From Lachancea kluyveri NRRL Y-12651 (taxonomy: Eukaryota > Ascomycota > Saccharomycetes > Saccharomycetales > Saccharomycetaceae), in the NCBI GenBank assembly GCA_000149225.2, contig CM000689.1, positions 930,001-994,000 of the forward strand: a stretch of 64,000 bases of DNA, in the 5' to 3' direction. This document shows, in pieces, positions 1 through 13,001 of the stretch. The notes under the pieces were generated by a model. That model was not told the DNA's origin. It saw only the letters and a list, made by a program, of their open reading frames with translations, and did not search any database. The position numbers and the translations under genes are program-made. The stretch's first letter is position 1. Every line of letters starts with the position of its first letter.

Positions 1-377
1 TTCTCAACCTTGGACTCATCCGTGGCAATAAATTGTACCTTGCCGTTAATAACCTTGACGTCGACGCCATCGATTTCTTCCAGACCGTAGAACCCACCAA
101 AGTCGTCCAAAGTATCCGGAACTTCAACAGGCTTCCACTTCAAGTCGGAAGCATCGACAGCCGTGCTGGGCTTCTGCGCATCTCTCTTTGCCTGGTTCTT
201 GGGATGGTGCTTGGAGACGCGGTTGGTGTTCTTTTTTTTCAAAGAAGGGCTTGGCCTCTTGTTTTTCAATTGTTTCAACCTCGTTTGCAGTAGTTTTCTG
301 GACATTTGCACTTGTGTCAACTGCTGTTTCGGAGTCGATGAGGTTGTCTTTGCACAGCTCATCTCGAAAATTTTCAT
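1..377 (-). CDS. MAK5: ATP-dependent RNA helicase MAK5, N-terminal part only
   Basis: This is the 5' part of a gene that runs off the left edge. The translated fragment has a Lys/Arg-rich N-terminus, then a stretch reading [20 protein letters not shown] followed by [16 protein letters not shown], which matches the conserved pre-helicase segment of Mak5. Mak5 is a nucleolar DEAD-box helicase needed for 60S ribosomal subunit assembly; its helicase motifs would lie outside the window. Three in-frame ATGs exist (377, 362, 305). The one at 377 is preferred because it has A at -3. The gene is divergent from BMT2, the same arrangement as YBR142W-YBR141C in S. cerevisiae, which supports the call. Confidence 0.85.
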   Translation of the reverse strand, partial: MKIFEMSCAKTTSSTPKQQLTQVQMSRKLLQTRLKQLKNKRPSPSLKKKNTNRVSKHHPKNQAKRDAQKPSTAVDASDLKWKPVEVPDTLDDFGGFYGLEEIDGVDVKVINGKVQFIATDESKVE

Positions 378-391
378 ATTCTCACATTTTC

Positions 392-424
<33 letters not shown>

Positions 425-572
425 TCCCATGAAAAGGCGAAAGAAAGAGGATGGAGGGAAAAAAAAAAATACAGAAAATGCAAGAGGCAAATCTCGATGA
501 GCTTCGGAAAGCCTATTCCAATGGTTTGACATCTACTTAAAATCAGAATAAATCTAGTACTACGTCGGCTAC
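378..572. promoter_or_regulatory. MAK5-BMT2 divergent promoter with long poly(T) tract
   Basis: This 195-bp spacer separates two divergent ribosome-biogenesis genes. It holds an uninterrupted T run at about 391-423 and a shorter A run at about 461-468, the kind of homopolymer that excludes nucleosomes in yeast promoters. A shared promoter is inferred from geometry; no specific factor site was identified. Confidence 0.6.
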
Positions 573-1607
573 ATGCTTTCAAGGAGAAGGGAGACAATCA
601 CGGGGAACAAGGTGGCCAAGAAACTACCCAGCATCAAGCCGGTAAAGGCCCGTAGAATCATTAGACGGTTCCACTTGTTGATCAACAAGAGACGTATCGT
701 TTGTGGAAAGCTAGGGATCCCTATTGTTGACAACGATGAGGTCAGAAACGAGGAGGTCATCTCGGCAGCTAAAAAGACAGATGCACTGCGCAAGGCGTAC
801 GAAGCAGGATGGCAGATGGACCATCCCAACAGCAAGATGGAAGCAGCGCTGCTGCAAGTGCAGACAATAGAGGAGAGGCAAGAACTCGTAAAGATGCTTG
901 GCTATGTGATGGGCGAGATGCATGCACGCGGCGGGCTCCAAAACTACCAGCTGGCCAGCACTATTGGCCAGGATGGCAAGAGAGGAGGAGACTCGTCCAA
1001 AATGTTGGTTAGCTGGTTCAAAGAAATGTTCCAGAAGGGAGAGATTGATAACAAACGAAAATTCAGTGCATTGGAAATTGGCTGCTTAAGTGCGAAAAAC
1101 CACATTTCGACAAGCGGGATTTTCAATCCTGTAGTACGCATAGACCTTAACTCCAATGACGCAATGTGTATCGAACGACAGAACTTTATGGAAAGACCAC
1201 TGCCCACTGGGGATGGAGGCAGGTTTGATTTGATATCCTGTTCTCTGGTGTTGAATTTTGTACCGAGCCCTGCGGAGCGTGGGAGGATGATCTTGAGATT
1301 TCAAGAGTTTCTTAGGAGAGACATTCCCTCTACATACCTGTTTGTCGTGCTGCCTCTGCCATGTATGAACAATTCCAGGTACATGGATACTGGGCACTTC
1401 TGTGATATGATGTCGTGCCTGGGTTACAGGAAGCTGCAGTATCGCGAGGCCAAGAAGCTGGTATACTTTTTGTTTGAGCACGAGACACCGGTCTCTTTAA
1501 AGGGCGTATCGAAAGAGCGTGTGCTGCAGCAGGAGCAGCAGCGCTTTCAGAAAAGGACCAAGCTCCACGACAAACCAGGAATGAACAATTTTAGTATAGT
1601 TTTATAG
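573..1607 (+). CDS. BMT2: 25S rRNA adenine-N1 methyltransferase BMT2
   Basis: The 344-residue protein matches Bmt2, the nucleolar SAM-dependent enzyme that makes N1-methyladenosine in helix 65 of 25S rRNA. Residues 1-60 are basic (VKARRIIRRFHLLINKRR), as expected for rRNA contact. The Rossmann-like SAM site is visible as SALEIGCLS (about 165-173) with an acidic residue at about 191 (RIDLN), followed by FDLISCSLVLNFVPSP (about 218-233), the motif-IV-like catalytic segment. The length is close to the S. cerevisiae protein. It sits between MAK5 and IRA, as in S. cerevisiae. The first ATG is used. Confidence 0.9.
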   Translation: MLSRRRETITGNKVAKKLPSIKPVKARRIIRRFHLLINKRRIVCGKLGIPIVDNDEVRNEEVISAAKKTDALRKAYEAGWQMDHPNSKMEAALLQVQTIEERQELVKMLGYVMGEMHARGGLQNYQLASTIGQDGKRGGDSSKMLVSWFKEMFQKGEIDNKRKFSALEIGCLSAKNHISTSGIFNPVVRIDLNSNDAMCIERQNFMERPLPTGDGGRFDLISCSLVLNFVPSPAERGRMILRFQEFLRRDIPSTYLFVVLPLPCMNNSRYMDTGHFCDMMSCLGYRKLQYREAKKLVYFLFEHETPVSLKGVSKERVLQQEQQRFQKRTKLHDKPGMNNFSIVL

Positions 1608-2284
1608 AAGCCTAGCTACTAACGGAAACCCGCAAAAAATAGCAATACTGAGAATGGCCAAGGTCTCTCGATTGAGCAAGTTCGTTGACCCGGAAATAGA
1701 AGTACAGCCAAGTAAAGCAGAGCTGAGCAAACCACCGGGTTTCACGTAACCGAGAACCCCCGCCAGTAAGTATATCGCAGCCGTGTGGTCCCATGCTTGG
1801 CTCAACCCAGCTTTCACGTGTACCAGCACGATCTGACTTGAACTCGAACTCGCACCCACCATTTGCGCTCTCGTCCCCGGTGTGCACACCCGTGCCCAAT
1901 TCTCATAGGGACCCGCCAGTTTTGTCACACTCACTAATACCTCTCCTTCACCCTTGTCCTTTTTGCCCTTTGCTTTTCGCGCTTTCCTCACGTGACCAAT
2001 TGATAGTTGAGCGAAAGCAAAACAGAAAAGAAAAAGAAAAAGAAAAAGGAAAAAAAAGACATCTCGTCGTACGAAGGGAAGCGATGATCCCAAGGGGCGA
2101 AACTTAACTGGTGGCGAAAACATTCGTAACAAGCAGAACTAGCAGCAGAGCCACAGTCTTTAAAGGAAAAGACGAGAACAAGCCGGTGGAAAACAGCGTC
2201 CAAGTTACCACCCATTAGTCTTTCTTAACTACATACCAGTATTCCTTATTTTGTCTTTCCTCCTTTTGCCTTTGTTTGACCACA
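1608..2284. promoter_or_regulatory. BMT2 terminator / IRA promoter region
   Basis: This 677-bp spacer has no convincing ORF. It holds two CACGTG boxes (1815-1820 and 1989-1994), sites that basic helix-loop-helix factors such as Cbf1 or Pho4 can bind, and an A/G-rich stretch at 2020-2060. Pyrimidine-rich sequence at 2236-2278 immediately precedes the IRA start. Function is inferred from position. Confidence 0.5.
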
Positions 2285-5200
2285 ATGGACGAAAACCTGG
2301 TATCGCACATATGCCATCGCATATCGCAAATTTTACCCTCTGATTCCTCAACGACAATGTACTCCGAGGTGGAAGATGACAGCTTTTACGTCAATGGCCG
2401 TTTGGCCCTGTTCAGCATCGCAGCGGCCCACGGCCTGGACTCGATTGTTGAAGAGATATTAAAAGTGCTTTCCATGCGCAGCGAACATAGACCGGTCCAC
2501 CAACCGGCAGGCGCAAACACGAATACAGGTGCCGGCACAAACACAAGCACAAGCACAAGCACAAGCACAAGCACAAACACAAGCACAAACACAAACACGA
2601 ACACAAATACAAACACGAACACGAACGCGAACGCAAGCGTGGGCACAGGCGCAAGTACAAGCACGGGCGCAAGCACAAGTACAAGCACAAGCACGGGCGC
2701 AAGCACAAGTACAAGCACAAATGCAGGCGCCTCGCTGGGTATACTGAACTCTCAGCTGGTTCTGCTCAGACTGCTGTGTGATATCTCGGAGGCCTGCTGG
2801 GACGTCCACGAATCCAAACACACCAGCATCGCGGAACACGCCCAACACCAGGACAGAAACGTTGCCTTTTCCAGAAAATCAATTGGCTTTGCAACTCACC
2901 GTCTGCATTTCCACTCCCTCCCCCCAAAGCCCATCAGCCCTCAGCTTGCCAACAAACTGATAAAGATATGCACGCAGCTGAAATCCAACGCGCACATAAT
3001 CAGAGTCGTGAAAAAGATGACAACCTCTCTATACGGGAACACCGCACTGGTCGGCTCAAACGTGTCCAGCAAAGAGCAGCTGAAACAAAAGCCTGCCGAC
3101 AACTCCAGGCATCCGTTGCTGGTGGAAAAACTGGACGTGAGCTGCGAGTGCCTCTTCCGTTTCGTCGCGGCTTCTAACCCCCAGGAGTTCTGCAACCACC
3201 TCCACTCCAAGGTGCTGTCCCCGCTGCTAGTGGCACGGACACACAATGAGAGCGAAGTCGCACCCTACTTGGACTACTTCTCCTACATCTACGTGACGGG
3301 TTCCCACCTCGCTGTCTTTTTCCAGATGCTTTCCAAGATGCTCAACAGCGTCAAAAAGAACGTGTACCAGGAGCTGATACTGATGTTTGCCTCGCAGGCC
3401 CTTCGGATGTGGATCTTTGCGCGACCACAGGAGTGCATCAACTTGGTGAACTCGATGCGCAACAACACCAAGGACGAAAGGCTCAGCGCCATTTTGAAGG
3501 AGGCCTCGTCGTTGTTTGACCAGGTCTACTCTGGTTTCAAAGTCTCCTCCATGTTGAACTCCACAAGCTCGCACGCCAGCGCGCCCAGCGCCTCTTCCAT
3601 AATCTCCTCTGGCGCCAGCGCATTGATGGGCAGCGCTGGCGCTCACGCCCCATCGTCTTCAGGCGGACTTTCAACAACGTCTTCAAACCAGCATTCGATG
3701 GCAGAGTCGGCGTCGGCTCAAGTGGGCAGGCTGTCGCCGGAGCCGGAGTTCTGCGCCCAGGACTTCTACTTCAGCACCGTGCGAATCTCGGCCGTCCTCG
3801 ACGGCGCAGACAACCTGGGCGATCTTTCTGCCCTGCGATTTTTGTCGTTGATGCTTGTGTTCCACCCCGAGGTGTTTGATGAGATCAACGCAACTGCATT
3901 CAAAAACATCCCGGACCTGCAACCCAACACATCGAAGGGAGACGAGTCCGAGCATGCAAAGGATGGCAAACAGCCCCGCCGGAAAGAGAAGGAGCAGCAA
4001 CAGTCCTTGAGCAAGTTTCGGGGCTTGAAGAAGTTTACCTCGCTATCCTCCGGCAACAAAAAAACCAAGTTTTTGTCAATTCTAATGAGAAACGTCAGCG
4101 GCGTGCAGGCTGTGTCGGACGCTGCGCTTCTGGACACCCTGCACACCTTAATCCTCATATCGAGGTTTGCAGCCTCCTTTTATTACCACGAAAAGCAGTC
4201 GCCGGTGGTGAACTTTTCCAGAAGGCTCTTCATGGTGCTGTGCCACTCTCTCCAGCTGTGCGACGAGTCCGACGCAAAGAAAAGCCCCATGGCAAGCTGT
4301 ATGGCCAGAAACCCCTCTGCACACCTCAAGCTGCAGATTGAGTTTTTCCCACCCGCGTGCTTGTTGGAACCAGACACGTTTATTGAAAAGCTCAAAATAT
4401 ACCTCTCGGTCAAGCGCAGCGGCTTGGACCACCTGCGGATGATGTCGGAGGGCTTCAAAATGTTTTTCAACTTGCCCAATGACCCTTTTTCTCGCCACGA
4501 GGTTATCATGCGCATCACGGACTTTTTAAAGAGAAGCGCCTACCACATGTCCGACATCATACTAAGGTCCTCGCAGCACTTTGACGATCGCGCATCTGAA
4601 ATCTTGGACGAGATCTTGGAAGGCCATCTTGTCAACGATGCGGACATTGTCAAGCTGTCATTCCCGCAGAGGTCGCCGCCACCCTTGCTGGCCTCCGGGC
4701 CTTCCCTCCCTAGAGCCAGCTCGAGGTCCAATCTACCACACTCGCCCTCCGGGTCCTCTCTGTCCACCAACTCCAGCTCATACAGCGATAAGCAGAATAG
4801 CCAGAGCAGCCAGCCGGCTACCACCCGGAGCGAGATTCTGGCGCCTAAAGCCAAGAAACCACATTCCTCGTCTTCCGCGTCCTCTCCGTCCTCAGCAGGC
4901 GGCGCAACCAGGGGTTTCCCAAACTCACCCTCATCCGACACGGAGAAATCCCAGCAGGGCATGCGGTCGTACCTTGACAGCATGCACAAGAGCGTCCGCT
5001 CTCCGTTGCGGTTTTCTCGCTCCAGAAGAGAGTCACAGGAGTCTTTGCAACAACAGCAACAGCAAAAGCACTACAAACAAGCGGGCCTGCTTCTGCCAGA
5101 GAGCAGTAACAGTGCCGTCGTGGTCGAGGACGAAAACTTGGAGGACGCGCGTAAGATCTTGGCCAACATATTCATCATCTACAGACGGATGGCCCAGTAC

Positions 5201-8200
5201 TACTACGTCTCTTTTGATGAAGAGTCCGGTGCGCTCACGCTCTCCGACAACAACAGGCACATGGTGAAGCCTGTGTTTGTGGGTCTCACCGATACCGATC
5301 CGAGCCTCTGCGATGCCACTCGGTCCTTTGCCAAAAGCGGGGTGGACTACATGACCAATGTGAAGAGCAGCACGAACACCGATACGATTGCCGTTGGCTA
5401 CATTGCCGTTGGGTTTCTAGTCACGCTGTTGTCTACCAGCCTGTTCAACCTGTCGCTTTCCGACAGCAGGCGGGAGTACCTGTTGAACTCTGTCACTACG
5501 TACATGGCTCTGCGTACCGAACTCGCGGGAACGTTCGAGCAGGAGGGGTACACAGTGAACATCGAGGAGCCAAGCAACTTCAAAACACCGCTGCTCCACG
5601 GTGCGTTTGGCAGGGCACTTTTAGCGTCGCTCTGCGCGCACGACAGCAAGATCCATAAGCTGCTGAACCTCGGGTTCAAACAGCTCTCATTGGAGCTTTC
5701 GTCCTACGAAAAAATCACTGGCAGGGTGGGCATCACCACTAGGTACAACAATGACTTTATTAACGCAATGTGCCGCGACAACTACGTCGCCACCGGCGCC
5801 GTGGCCTTCCAGCGCCGTTTGAGAACGTCTGTTTTGAAGCACGTCAAGTACCCCAACAAGACGATATACGAGACGTTGGAGCTGCTGTACAAGCGCTGGC
5901 TCGAGTTGAGCAAGGCAGAATCGCTGTCATCTGAGGAACTGAGCAGCTTCCGAAACTACGCGGGGCTGCTGGCGACTTCGTTCGGGGTGTTCTTGTCCAT
6001 CGATTCTTCCCTGCAGGACTTCTTCCCGTACCTCGCAGAGGTGAAGGACCGGGTCGCGGAGCACGCCGACTACTTTATCGCAAAGCAGTGCCAGTGGCTC
6101 AATAACGAGGACTTGTTGACCAGGGAAAACTCAAAAGACATTGTCAGCACGGAGCTACACCCACTGTCGTTCAAGCTGCTGTTCAAGAACCTGAAGAAAC
6201 GCGTGGAAGAACTGGAGGACTGCGACCTCACCGAGCCCGAAAACGAACTGCAGTTTATCCTGCTCGAGCAGGTGATTGTGATTCTGAGAACCATTTTGGA
6301 GCGGGACGACGAAGTCGGGGTTCTTATCATCGTCTCGCTGCAGCTACTGGACCTGATCGAACAGGTCATTAAGATCGTCGAGCGCATGCCACACGAATCG
6401 TCCAAGTACTACAAGGCGGTGATCCACCTTTCCAAGATGTTGAGGTCGTTTGAACACTCCGAGTCCAACGTGTGCATCGCGGGCTACCTGCTAATCAAGA
6501 ACAAGTGGCTGCGGATGGTGATGCAGTGGTTCGAGGCAACCATCTTTAAGGAGTTTGACTTTGAGAACCTAAGCAAGCCGCACCGGGAAATGGACCTGAA
6601 AAGGCGCGATATCGATTACTTGTATATCGACACGTCCATCGAGTCGTCCAAGGCGCTGGCCTACCTGACCAAGAACCTTGTGCTGGAGGCGCCACAGGCC
6701 ATTTCACAGAACGAGCTCCAGAGGTCGCGGGCCGTTGTGTTTGGCAACTACTTCAACGTGCTGCTAAAGGGTTTGGAGAAGAGCACGGCAATCGAAAAGT
6801 TCCCGCCTGCGCTAAGGCATAAGGTGGGGCTGTTGAACGAAAACATCACGTACTGCCTGACAAATCTTTTGAACTCCAACGTCGACGTCGGGCTGCACTA
6901 CGCGCTTCCGATTGGATACTCCAACAACAAAAACATCAAGGTGGCCTTCCTGAAGGTGTTTGTGAACATCATTTCCAACTACGACGTGCAGGACACCCAG
7001 CTAGTAGAGCGGAAAAACGAGGCCATCGAGCGCCTAACGATGCAGGCCTTGAGGGACCCGAAGCTGATCTGGATGGCAACCCGGGTCTGTCCCGCCAACG
7101 ACATCGACTCCCTGGCCAGCAGCTTGCTCAGCGTGTATGAGCTGAAAAACGCGTCACACGTCATCGTGGCAGAGCTCGTCAAGGATGAGATTCAGAGAGC
7201 AACCCGGTACATGGACATTCTGCGGAGAAACAACTGCGCGACCAGGGCGTTGTCGATGTTTTCGAGACTGAAGGGCAACAATTACTTGTTGAGCACGCTA
7301 AAGCCGGTGATCGAGGAGATCATTGCCACCGGTGAGACCTTTGAAGTGGAAAAGATGGACGCCGACGACCCGGAAAGCGAGCGCAACGTGCAGCTGTTCA
7401 CCAAGTACCTCTCGACACTGATCGACTCGATCGTCAACTCGGTGGACTCTTTCCCGCCAGAGTTTTTTTTCCTCTGCCAGACGATATTCGGCTGCGTCGA
7501 GTCCAAGCTACCTGGCTACGGCAAGATCGCGGTGGGCTCCTTCATCTTTTTGAGGTTCTTCTGCCCCGCACTGGTCAGCCCGGACTCCGAGAACGTTGTC
7601 GACGTGGTGACTGTCAAAGAGAAGCGCTCGTTCATACTGTTGGCAAAGGTTGTCCAAAACATTGCCAACGGCTCGGTGGGCTCGATCAAGTGGCCGCTGC
7701 TGCAGTCCAAGATGGAATTTTTGAAAGAGTGCAGCAACCGCATTTTCGACTTTTTGGCAGATGTTTCGAGGGCGGACCGGGTGGTGAAAATCTCGGTAAA
7801 GACGGACAAAAAGGTTACACTGGAAGACTTCAACTTTATGCACGAGTATATGTACCACCATGGTTTGGAGATCAGGGAGGTGCTGATCTCGCACATCAAA
7901 ACGCAGCATGACCTGGAGCAGCTGCAGGCCTCTGCTAAGGCGACAGACGAGGTGCTCGCGCTGCTGGGCCAGCCGCGCATGGAGTTTCGAAACGAGATGC
8001 CAAAGTACATCAGGGAGCACATGGACAGCAACCCGCAGTTGTACGACTTTATGAGCAGGCACTCGCTAAGGAGCTTCCCATACCCGGACGTCTACCCCTT
8101 TGTGCACGAGTCGGTGTCCGCGGATGGGTTTCCGGTCATTGTTTTCACGTACAAGTATTACCAGAAGTGCAAGATCGACCCGGACGCACTAACGTACAGG

Positions 8201-11200
8201 CTGTTCCAGGTCTACTCAAAGATCTGGTCTTCGAAGCACTACTTTGTGGTGGACTGCACGGGCTTCAACGCAGAAGAGGTTGCAGTCAAGAAGATCATAG
8301 CATCGTTCATGAAGCTCATGCCGGACGAGGCTGCCAGGAACTGTCTGGAGTTTTACTATCTTAACATAACCGAAAAATACCTGAACTGGTGGTTCACGCT
8401 CTTCAAGGCGCACAACCCGTTCCTGTTCCCGTTCAAGACCCCGCACTCCTTCATCAACAGCGACACCAGCCCGAAGCTGATCAAGGGCCTGGGGCTGACC
8501 ACCTACTCAACAGAGGTGTTTTCGGACGTCAGGGTGACACTGCACGACGTGTCGTACTTCGAGACGAGCAAGGACCGTTTCGTGCCCGTCACCCTGAAGA
8601 TCGGCAACAAGTACTTCCAGGTGGTGCACGACACGCCCAGGCGGTTCAAGGTCAGCGGCATCGACGACGTTGTAGAGATCAACTTCAACGACGTCTACGA
8701 GCTTTCCGACGTGGAGTCCACCGCTGTGACTTTCGACACGGGCGTCCAGTCCGAGTTTACGATAAACTTTGCCAACGGGAGAAAGATGGTGTTCAGCAGC
8801 CCCAAGTACTTGGAGATCATCAAGGTGTTCTACTACGCGCAGTCCAGACTCGAGGAGGAGTTCAACGACAACGAAACGCTCGCCAAGGAGACGCTGTTGG
8901 GCGGTCAGAACGAGGTGAACGAGACGTTTGAGATTCTTGGCCACCTGCTGCTCGTCATCTTTGTTGGGTTGAACAACGAGGAGGACTACATCAAGAGCAT
9001 GTCCTACAACCTGCTGGCGGCCACACAGCACTCCTTCGAGCTGGACATCGGCCGCAACCTCCATGTGTCGCCGGAGCTGCACTTGCCGGACGACAACTCG
9101 ACGTTCTGCTACTCGGTGTTCAAGAGTCTCGCGGTCAGCGCGCCAGAGCTGTCGTTGTACGTCTGGAAGTACATGCTGGAGGGGTTGTCCGGCATCATCG
9201 ACGACTCGCACATCTCGGGCGCCATCTACTGCCTGTCGCCGTGGACTGGGAACCTCTACACGCACGTATACTTGCTAGACGACGAACAGGGCCCCGAGCA
9301 GGTGGCCCACTTTATCCGGTCACTCATAACCCTCACCGTTTCGGACCCCCGCTTCACGATTGGATACAACCAGTTCATCTGGTCCAAGCTGATCCTGGAC
9401 GACGGCTGCTTGACAAGCATGATTGTCGACGAGGTTGTCAACAACGCCTTGGACAGAGAGTCCGAGGGCGCCGATTGGAGAAACGCCATCTCTATTCTAA
9501 CGCGGATGTCGGCTCTGGAGGTGTGCAGCGAGATCCTTGACCGGATCATGAACGTCACGAGGTCGTTTCTGCCCTCGTTGAGGCTGGAGACGACCACCAA
9601 CAGCTGGTCGGAGCTTATCATTTTGGTTGACATAGCGGTTTCCTTATTCTTTGACTCGCTGCTGACCTCCCAGATGTTTCTGCCGGAGGTGCTCCACATT
9701 GTCTCGCTGCTGATCGACGTTGGACCCACAGAGCTCCGCTCTTCCGTGCACAAGCTCTTGATGAACGTCTGCCAGTCGTTCTCCACCAACGAGTCTCTAT
9801 CCGAGTCAAACAAGGTCTGCCTGGAAGAGATCACAAACATCTTTTCGGTGCAGAAACTAAAGTTTATGTTTGGGTTCAGCCAGGACAAGGGCCGTGTCCT
9901 CCAGAACTTTAGCGCCTCATCTTTTCTGACCAAGTTTTGCACGCTGGAGCACTTTATCACCAACATCATGGCGCTGGTGGACAACGTGGGCTCCGAAATC
10001 GACGCCAGGAAGTGGAAAGCAAAGTACAACAAACACGTGATGGACTGTGTCTTTACCACGGACTCGTTCTTATCGGCCCGTGCCACCATGATCCTCGGTA
10101 TACTTGGCAAGGCAGGGATATCCAACGGCCTGGTCCAGAACCTGCTCCAGGAAACCATGAAAGTTGCGGCGGACCCTCACATCACTGACGAACTGCTCTT
10201 CTTCTTGATCTCGCACTCGTTCACGTACAGCAAGATCGTAGAGGGCTTGGACCCGGACTCGTATCTGTTGAAGCAACTGTTCTGGCTTTCCACGACGTTT
10301 GCGCAGTCACCAAACATCATTTTTTACCAGGGTGGGCTACTTTTCATGTCCAACTGTGCCAAACGGATCTGCCTGTCCAACTGCCAGGACGGCACAGCGT
10401 CGCTGGTGTCGGTTTTGTTCGACAGCAGACAGTTTGCGGACTCGATTTTAGCAGAACTGGAGGCCATGAACGACATGAGGTGGACCAAGGACAACCTTTG
10501 CCACATCCTGATAAACCTCATCAGCAAGGGCCTGCTAGTGCCGTACATCAAGGTTACCTCGCTTGAATGCTTGAAGCTGTTTTTCAAGCTGATGTTTTAC
10601 GACAGCATGTGCGAGTCAAAGCCACTCCACTTGAACTTTATGTTCTTTCTCTACCTGGTGCTAAGACCCATCCACTTTACGCAGCTGCTAGACGAGGTGG
10701 ATCTGGTGCCCAAATTTGTGTCTTTGGACGGGCAAAACAAGGTTCCGTCCGAGATGGTCGGGTGGCTGGAGTCCAACTCGAAGAGCTCCAACGTGACCCT
10801 CTACCAGGGTGCGGCCTTCTTCGCGACCGGCATGTCCGATGAGCCTAGCAAGCTGAGGTTTTTGTCGCAAGTCAGACATCTGGCAAAGAGCAAGCCGGAG
10901 ATTGTGTTCAAGTTCTACCCGGTAATCCAGCCGGAGCTGAGGAGACTTGCCTCGTTGGAGACGTCATCTGAGCTGGTGAAAACCGCATTTGACGTGATCA
11001 GATTGGTCGTGGTTCACAAATCCTATTTCAAGCTAGATGAGTTCAAGAAAAACACAGACAAGTTTTTGGAGGAGATGGGGTTGAGGGGAATCAAGCAAAT
11101 CGAGTTCAAGACAGTGACCAAGGAAGTCATGTCTGGTGTCGAGGGAAACCTACATGTGATTTACAAGAGAAAGAAGCTGGTGGCCATGATTACTTCTAGA

Positions 11201-11218
11201 ATGACTTGTCAAATGTAG
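2285..11218 (+). CDS. IRA2: Ras GTPase-activating protein, IRA1/IRA2 ortholog (neurofibromin family)
   Basis: This giant ORF encodes about 2,977 residues, the size class of yeast Ira1/Ira2, inhibitory regulators of the Ras-cAMP-PKA pathway. The ATG at 2285 is preferred; an upstream in-frame TTG is not a normal yeast start. The RasGAP domain lies at about 1590-1850: [14 protein letters not shown] contains the arginine-finger position (about R1647), and [14 protein letters not shown] (about 1753-1766) is the FLR-x3-PA signature. A Sec14/CRAL-TRIO-like segment follows at about 1940-2090 and a PH-like segment at about 2100-2210, as in neurofibromin. Residues about 75-155 are a Thr/Ser/Asn/Gly low-complexity tract, and about 790-960 is Ser-rich. 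The flanks combine the neighbours of S. cerevisiae IRA1 (BMT2) and IRA2 (REX4), so this is the single pre-duplication gene and equally co-orthologous to IRA1. Confidence 0.95.
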   Translation: MDENLVSHICHRISQILPSDSSTTMYSEVEDDSFYVNGRLALFSIAAAHGLDSIVEEILKVLSMRSEHRPVHQPAGANTNTGAGTNTSTSTSTSTSTNTSTNTNTNTNTNTNTNANASVGTGASTSTGASTSTSTSTGASTSTSTNAGASLGILNSQLVLLRLLCDISEACWDVHESKHTSIAEHAQHQDRNVAFSRKSIGFATHRLHFHSLPPKPISPQLANKLIKICTQLKSNAHIIRVVKKMTTSLYGNTALVGSNVSSKEQLKQKPADNSRHPLLVEKLDVSCECLFRFVAASNPQEFCNHLHSKVLSPLLVARTHNESEVAPYLDYFSYIYVTGSHLAVFFQMLSKMLNSVKKNVYQELILMFASQALRMWIFARPQECINLVNSMRNNTKDERLSAILKEASSLFDQVYSGFKVSSMLNSTSSHASAPSASSIISSGASALMGSAGAHAPSSSGGLSTTSSNQHSMAESASAQVGRLSPEPEFCAQDFYFSTVRISAVLDGADNLGDLSALRFLSLMLVFHPEVFDEINATAFKNIPDLQPNTSKGDESEHAKDGKQPRRKEKEQQQSLSKFRGLKKFTSLSSGNKKTKFLSILMRNVSGVQAVSDAALLDTLHTLILISRFAASFYYHEKQSPVVNFSRRLFMVLCHSLQLCDESDAKKSPMASCMARNPSAHLKLQIEFFPPACLLEPDTFIEKLKIYLSVKRSGLDHLRMMSEGFKMFFNLPNDPFSRHEVIMRITDFLKRSAYHMSDIILRSSQHFDDRASEILDEILEGHLVNDADIVKLSFPQRSPPPLLASGPSLPRASSRSNLPHSPSGSSLSTNSSSYSDKQNSQSSQPATTRSEILAPKAKKPHSSSSASSPSSAGGATRGFPNSPSSDTEKSQQGMRSYLDSMHKSVRSPLRFSRSRRESQESLQQQQQQKHYKQAGLLLPESSNSAVVVEDENLEDARKILANIFIIYRRMAQYYYVSFDEESGALTLSDNNRHMVKPVFVGLTDTDPSLCDATRSFAKSGVDYMTNVKSSTNTDTIAVGYIAVGFLVTLLSTSLFNLSLSDSRREYLLNSVTTYMALRTELAGTFEQEGYTVNIEEPSNFKTPLLHGAFGRALLASLCAHDSKIHKLLNLGFKQLSLELSSYEKITGRVGITTRYNNDFINAMCRDNYVATGAVAFQRRLRTSVLKHVKYPNKTIYETLELLYKRWLELSKAESLSSEELSSFRNYAGLLATSFGVFLSIDSSLQDFFPYLAEVKDRVAEHADYFIAKQCQWLNNEDLLTRENSKDIVSTELHPLSFKLLFKNLKKRVEELEDCDLTEPENELQFILLEQVIVILRTILERDDEVGVLIIVSLQLLDLIEQVIKIVERMPHESSKYYKAVIHLSKMLRSFEHSESNVCIAGYLLIKNKWLRMVMQWFEATIFKEFDFENLSKPHREMDLKRRDIDYLYIDTSIESSKALAYLTKNLVLEAPQAISQNELQRSRAVVFGNYFNVLLKGLEKSTAIEKFPPALRHKVGLLNENITYCLTNLLNSNVDVGLHYALPIGYSNNKNIKVAFLKVFVNIISNYDVQDTQLVERKNEAIERLTMQALRDPKLIWMATRVCPANDIDSLASSLLSVYELKNASHVIVAELVKDEIQRATRYMDILRRNNCATRALSMFSRLKGNNYLLSTLKPVIEEIIATGETFEVEKMDADDPESERNVQLFTKYLSTLIDSIVNSVDSFPPEFFFLCQTIFGCVESKLPGYGKIAVGSFIFLRFFCPALVSPDSENVVDVVTVKEKRSFILLAKVVQNIANGSVGSIKWPLLQSKMEFLKECSNRIFDFLADVSRADRVVKISVKTDKKVTLEDFNFMHEYMYHHGLEIREVLISHIKTQHDLEQLQASAKATDEVLALLGQPRMEFRNEMPKYIREHMDSNPQLYDFMSRHSLRSFPYPDVYPFVHESVSADGFPVIVFTYKYYQKCKIDPDALTYRLFQVYSKIWSSKHYFVVDCTGFNAEEVAVKKIIASFMKLMPDEAARNCLEFYYLNITEKYLNWWFTLFKAHNPFLFPFKTPHSFINSDTSPKLIKGLGLTTYSTEVFSDVRVTLHDVSYFETSKDRFVPVTLKIGNKYFQVVHDTPRRFKVSGIDDVVEINFNDVYELSDVESTAVTFDTGVQSEFTINFANGRKMVFSSPKYLEIIKVFYYAQSRLEEEFNDNETLAKETLLGGQNEVNETFEILGHLLLVIFVGLNNEEDYIKSMSYNLLAATQHSFELDIGRNLHVSPELHLPDDNSTFCYSVFKSLAVSAPELSLYVWKYMLEGLSGIIDDSHISGAIYCLSPWTGNLYTHVYLLDDEQGPEQVAHFIRSLITLTVSDPRFTIGYNQFIWSKLILDDGCLTSMIVDEVVNNALDRESEGADWRNAISILTRMSALEVCSEILDRIMNVTRSFLPSLRLETTTNSWSELIILVDIAVSLFFDSLLTSQMFLPEVLHIVSLLIDVGPTELRSSVHKLLMNVCQSFSTNESLSESNKVCLEEITNIFSVQKLKFMFGFSQDKGRVLQNFSASSFLTKFCTLEHFITNIMALVDNVGSEIDARKWKAKYNKHVMDCVFTTDSFLSARATMILGILGKAGISNGLVQNLLQETMKVAADPHITDELLFFLISHSFTYSKIVEGLDPDSYLLKQLFWLSTTFAQSPNIIFYQGGLLFMSNCAKRICLSNCQDGTASLVSVLFDSRQFADSILAELEAMNDMRWTKDNLCHILINLISKGLLVPYIKVTSLECLKLFFKLMFYDSMCESKPLHLNFMFFLYLVLRPIHFTQLLDEVDLVPKFVSLDGQNKVPSEMVGWLESNSKSSNVTLYQGAAFFATGMSDEPSKLRFLSQVRHLAKSKPEIVFKFYPVIQPELRRLASLETSSELVKTAFDVIRLVVVHKSYFKLDEFKKNTDKFLEEMGLRGIKQIEFKTVTKEVMSGVEGNLHVIYKRKKLVAMITSRMTCQM
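2515..2740 (+). repeat. In-frame hexanucleotide-type repeat in IRA
   Basis: A purine/AC-rich array built on ACAAGC / ACAAAC-type hexamers encodes runs of Thr-Ser and Thr-Asn with interspersed Gly and Ala. It lies in the N-terminal low-complexity part of the IRA protein. Such arrays change length readily, so allele-length variation is expected (inference). Confidence 0.9.
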
Positions 11219-11676
11219 CACTGTCGAGAGGAGGCGACGCTTTTTCCAAGGCACCTTGGTTATATGTGATAAGTAAGAGGACATTCCATTGTATTTTATT
11301 TTTTTTTTTTACGTTATTTTAGTTTACGTTATATTATTCCGCTTTATATTATTCCCTTTTTTAGGTTCTTTGTTAGGTATGGTATAGCGTGGTGCGGCGT
11401 GGTGTGGTGTAGGGCGGTGTAATCTATCCGATTCCCAGTGCCCACTACTTACTCGGGATTTCTGTTTTGAGTATCTGCCCTTGTTGCTTCTCGGCCCATG
11501 CATGGGGTCTCACCTTGTGATCCTGATAATAGCTATACACGCTTTCATCATTTCACCATTTTTTTTCTTGGGGAAAAAAATATCAAATGCTTTTTGTATT
11601 GTGATACTACTACTACTATTACTACTACTACTACCACTACCACTACTGTACACATATGGAAATCTTTGCGGACACA
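11219..11676. other. Convergent IRA-REX4 3' intergenic region
   Basis: This 458-bp spacer lies between two convergent genes. It holds T-rich stretches (about 11298-11310), repeated TTATATTATTCC words near 11330-11355, a GTG/GTGG-rich purine segment at 11380-11425, and an ACT trinucleotide microsatellite at about 11605-11646. No gene was recognised; it probably supplies poly(A) signals for both neighbours. Confidence 0.6.
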
Positions 11677-12663
11677 TTACCTGCGACCTCTTCCGCTTCC
11701 AAACTTTGACTGATGGAGCTTTTCAAACTCCTTCTTATCGGACTTGTAAAGTAACATGGTGGCTCTGGCGTCCTCAACCGACGAGTGCTCTGCACCCTGG
11801 ATGTCAATGCCTAGAACCTCCTTGGCCAGCTTCTTCAGGCTCGGGGTTTTGCCCTTTGCATATGTCTGCCTGAAAGGGATGTGCCTCGAGGTGTCTCTAA
11901 TCATGGACTTGGGATGGGACAGGAATAACGCTTCAAGATCATGGGACACAGAATGGCCAACCAATATTCTGCCTTCTAGTATGGAGGCCACCTGCTTCTG
12001 GGCCTCGGAGAAGGCGAGTGCCCCAACCATGTGGTGGGGCTTGATGCCACTGACCCAGGTTCTCCAGTCTGTCACCTTTTCCTGCGGCTTGACAAACACG
12101 TCGAGAACCACATGGCCAAAAAAGTTTACGATGGAGACCCTGGCCAATGCAGAGTCTTTGCCATCCAACCCCACTCCTACAAACTCACAGTCCATGGAGA
12201 CGTACTTTCCAATTTCGCCAGTCCTGCCCTTGTCCTGGCCTCTTTTGGCGATGTCTTGCTCCAGCTTGTCGGAAAGCTCCACGCAGGCCTCACTTGGCTT
12301 GTCCATTTTTCCATCGAGCTTTTCCCTTTCCAGTTTGTGGATCTCCCTTGTCATGGAGTTGACTATGTCCATGATGTTTCGTTTCTCTTTTCTCCCCTTG
12401 GCCCTGGTGTTGGTGTTGGTGTCGGTGTTGATATCGGTGTTGCTTTTGACATTGACCTTGGACTTGGTCTTGGCCTTGGCTTTAGTCTCGTCCTTAGCCT
12501 CACCCTTGCCCTTGCCCTCGACCTTAACCTTTCTCGCGGAGCCTTCAGTGTGGAAGGGTTTCTTTCCAATCTTGCCGGGCCTGCTCTTCCGCTTAGCCTT
12601 TTCCGTGTCTTTGCCACTAGCGGTGGACTTTTGCAGTTGTAGCCAGTTGGACGACAGAACCAT
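11677..12663 (-). CDS. REX4: RNA exonuclease REX4 (DEDDh family)
   Basis: The 328-residue protein matches Rex4, a 3'-5' exonuclease of the RNase T/DEDDh superfamily linked to pre-rRNA processing (ITS1). Residues 1-150 are Lys-rich, with a KAKAKTKSK and a [11 protein letters not shown] low-complexity stretch, consistent with a nucleolar tail. Catalytic motifs are complete: Exo[11 protein letters not shown] (D158, E160), Exo[14 protein letters not shown] (D242), and Exo[14 protein letters not shown] (H293, D298). The gene is divergent from AVO1 and convergent with IRA, matching YOL080C between IRA2 and AVO1 in S. cerevisiae. Confidence 0.93.
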   Translation of the reverse strand: MVLSSNWLQLQKSTASGKDTEKAKRKSRPGKIGKKPFHTEGSARKVKVEGKGKGEAKDETKAKAKTKSKVNVKSNTDINTDTNTNTRAKGRKEKRNIMDIVNSMTREIHKLEREKLDGKMDKPSEACVELSDKLEQDIAKRGQDKGRTGEIGKYVSMDCEFVGVGLDGKDSALARVSIVNFFGHVVLDVFVKPQEKVTDWRTWVSGIKPHHMVGALAFSEAQKQVASILEGRILVGHSVSHDLEALFLSHPKSMIRDTSRHIPFRQTYAKGKTPSLKKLAKEVLGIDIQGAEHSSVEDARATMLLYKSDKKEFEKLHQSKFGSGRGRR

Positions 12664-13001
12664 GACTTCTCTAGAGTGGTGACTGTGCGGTGGCTTGTTC
12701 TCTTTCTAAAGAGCTCTGCAGTGATGAGATGAGCATCTGGAAATTTTTCAGCGGTCTGCCAGTGGGTCCCAATATTTCGTTTCTTTTCTTTTTTTTTTTT
12801 CTTCGCCCGTCTCTCTGTCTCTTTCCCTCCTCCTTCGCGCGCGTTTCTGGTTTCTGGTTTGGAGTCAATAATTGTGATCCCTTTAGAAACAAGCTGATGA
12901 AGGAAGAAACAAGAGATCAATTTGCCGAAAGAACACTGACTGTAGATATAGCAGTGTACAGACACAATACAAAGCTATAGCTGGAGCGTGTAAAGGTACC
13001 A
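12664..13001. promoter_or_regulatory. REX4-AVO1 divergent promoter
   Basis: This 338-bp intergenic region serves two divergent genes. It contains a T-rich tract (about 12782-12805) and no ORF that looks coding. No confident factor site was found. Confidence 0.5.
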
